NCBI RefSeq assembly: GCF_021696945.1
Contig: NZ_JACYHE010000040.1
Location: forward strand, 1 to 52,611
Direction: 5' to 3'
DNA: 52,611 nt
From: Streptomyces sp. JJ36
Lineage (GTDB): Bacteria; Actinomycetota; Actinomycetes; Streptomycetales; Streptomycetaceae
The notes beneath the pieces were generated by a model that saw only the letters and a list, made by a program, of their open reading frames with translations, searched no databases and was not told where the DNA came from. Both the position numbers and the translations under genes were made by a program. Shown here piece by piece: positions 51,852-52,611 of the stretch (within the stretch, counting starts at the first letter, position 1; each line of letters opens with the position of its first letter).

Positions 51852-52611
51852 ATGACCACGAGGACGGCTGCACCCACCCGCCGTGAGCAGATCCTGCGCG
51901 AGGCCGCCCGGCTCTTCGCCGAGCGCGGCTTCCACGGCGTCGGGGTGGACGAGATAGGTGCGGCCGTCGGCATCAGCGGCCCCGGGCTCTACCGGCACTT
52001 CGCCGGCAAGGACGCCATGCTGGCCGAGCTGCTGGTGGGGATCAGCGAGCGGCTCCACGACGGCGGCCGCATGCGGCTGGAGGAGGCCGCCGGGGCCGGG
52101 CTGTCCCCGCAGGACACCCTCGACTCCCTCATCGCCGGGCACATCGACTTCGCGCTCGACGACCGGCCCCTGATCACCCTGCACGACCGGGAGCTGGACC
52201 GGCTGCGCGAGGCGGACCGGAAGCGGGTGCGCCGGCTCCAGCGGCAGTACGTCGAGCTGTGGGTGGCCACGGTGCGCGAGGTGTACCCGGGGCTCACCGA
52301 GCTGGAGGCGCGGGTCTCCGTGCACACCGTCTTCGGCCTGCTGAACTCCACCCCGCACCTGAGCGGGCCCTCGGCGCTGCCCGACCGCGACACCACGGCG
52401 GCGCTGCTGCACCGCCTCGCGCGAGGGGCTTTCGTCGCCGCCGGAGGTGGCGACACGGCTGCAGCCGCCGGGGGCGGCGAGACGGCTGCAGCTGCCGGAG
52501 GTGGCGACACGGCTGCAGCCGCCGGGGGCGGCGACACGGCTGCAGCCGCCGGGGGCGGCGACACGGCTGCAGCCGCCGGGGGCGGCGAGACGGCTGCAGC
52601 TGCCGGAGGTG
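51852..52611 (+). CDS. TetR-family regulator of the acyl-CoA operon (partial at right edge)
   Basis: The open frame continues to the window end (253 codons visible, no stop). Residues 1-~60 are a TetR helix-turn-helix (REQILREAARLFAERGFHGVGV, IGAAVGISGPGLYRHFAGKD). The ligand domain runs to about residue 195 (LARGAFVAAGG). After that come at least six copies of a 9-residue unit AAGGG(D/E)TAA encoded by 27-bp repeats, a tail outside the usual TetR length of ~190-220 aa. It is divergent from the carboxylase operon, which it probably represses until an acyl-CoA ligand appears. Confidence 0.92.
   Translation, partial: MTTRTAAPTRREQILREAARLFAERGFHGVGVDEIGAAVGISGPGLYRHFAGKDAMLAELLVGISERLHDGGRMRLEEAAGAGLSPQDTLDSLIAGHIDFALDDRPLITLHDRELDRLREADRKRVRRLQRQYVELWVATVREVYPGLTELEARVSVHTVFGLLNSTPHLSGPSALPDRDTTAALLHRLARGAFVAAGGGDTAAAAGGGETAAAAGGGDTAAAAGGGDTAAAAGGGDTAAAAGGGETAAAAGG
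52437..52611 (+). repeat. 27-bp tandem repeat at the 3-prime end of the TetR gene
   Basis: Six full units and a partial seventh (52437, 52464, 52491, 52518, 52545, 52572, 52599), running off the window. Units differ at a few bases (GGAGGT/GGGGGC, GAC/GAG, GCC/GCT) and keep frame, encoding AAGGG(D/E)TAA each. Confidence 0.93.

Noticed and set aside
52437..52611. CRISPR-like array at the right edge
   Set aside because: Units are contiguous with no spacers and keep reading frame, so this is a coding minisatellite.

Overview
The window is chromosomal DNA from a high-GC actinomycete, almost certainly a Streptomyces. The signs are very high GC with strong third-position GC bias, AGGAGG-type ribosome sites with frequent GTG starts, a near-textbook AdpA whose gene keeps one TTA codon, CebR and DasR-type regulatory boxes, and sigma-70-like promoters. 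No insertion sequence, prophage, CRISPR array or rRNA operon was seen.

Layout, left to right. (1) 1-5.0 kb: a minus-strand operon with a Cas4/RecB-like iron-sulfur nuclease, a large unknown protein and probably a third gene running off the edge; upstream lie a PAP2 phosphatase (minus) and a histidine phosphatase (plus). (2) 5.4-11.4 kb: a helix-turn-helix regulator with a repeat-type C-terminus, a small conserved protein, a spermidine-synthase-like protein, a membrane-anchored protein and an OmpR-type two-component system. (3) 12.2-24.9 kb: a polysaccharide island. It has a secreted GH18 protein, the cellobiose/cellotriose uptake operon cebEFG-bglC with its repressor gene cebR, and two divergent secreted exocellulases (GH6 and GH48). 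Four copies of the CebR palindrome tie transporter, beta-glucosidase and cellulases into one regulon. (4) 25.1-27.7 kb: an M23 peptidase and a NarL-type two-component pair. (5) 28.0-36.7 kb: a lanthipeptide cluster. It contains a three-domain LanL synthetase with all cyclase zinc ligands, an S9 prolyl-oligopeptidase, two tiny near-twin precursor peptides (38 and 39 aa), and two half-size ABC exporters. It abuts a tRNA-His gene. (6) 37.1-40.5 kb: orn and adpA, a 1-kb gene-free region upstream of adpA, and a universal stress protein. (7) 40.8-44.8 kb: glmS, a small unknown gene and a secreted GH20 hexosaminidase with a DasR-like site, which suggests aminosugar metabolism. (8) 44.8-52.6 kb: a DUF4429/SHOCT protein, then a leucine/branched-chain acyl-CoA catabolic operon (carboxylase beta and alpha subunits, HMG-CoA lyase, acyl-CoA dehydrogenase). 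It diverges from a TetR regulator across a large GGTTAA dyad; the TetR gene ends in 27-bp tandem repeats that run off the right edge.

How the parts may work together: secreted GH6/GH48 release cellobiose, CebEFG imports it (the ATPase is not here; MsiK is the usual partner), BglC cleaves it, and CebR couples all of this to cello-oligosaccharide supply. From memory, orn-adpA, the ceb genes, glmS/hexosaminidase and the acyl-CoA operon are near neighbours in other Streptomyces. The cellulases, M23/two-component genes and lanthipeptide cluster between cebR and tRNA-His therefore look like accessory content. The most interesting locus is the lanthipeptide cluster: the layout resembles the SapB (ram) cluster, but the enzyme is of class IV type and the precursors have an unusual Trp/Cys-rich core.
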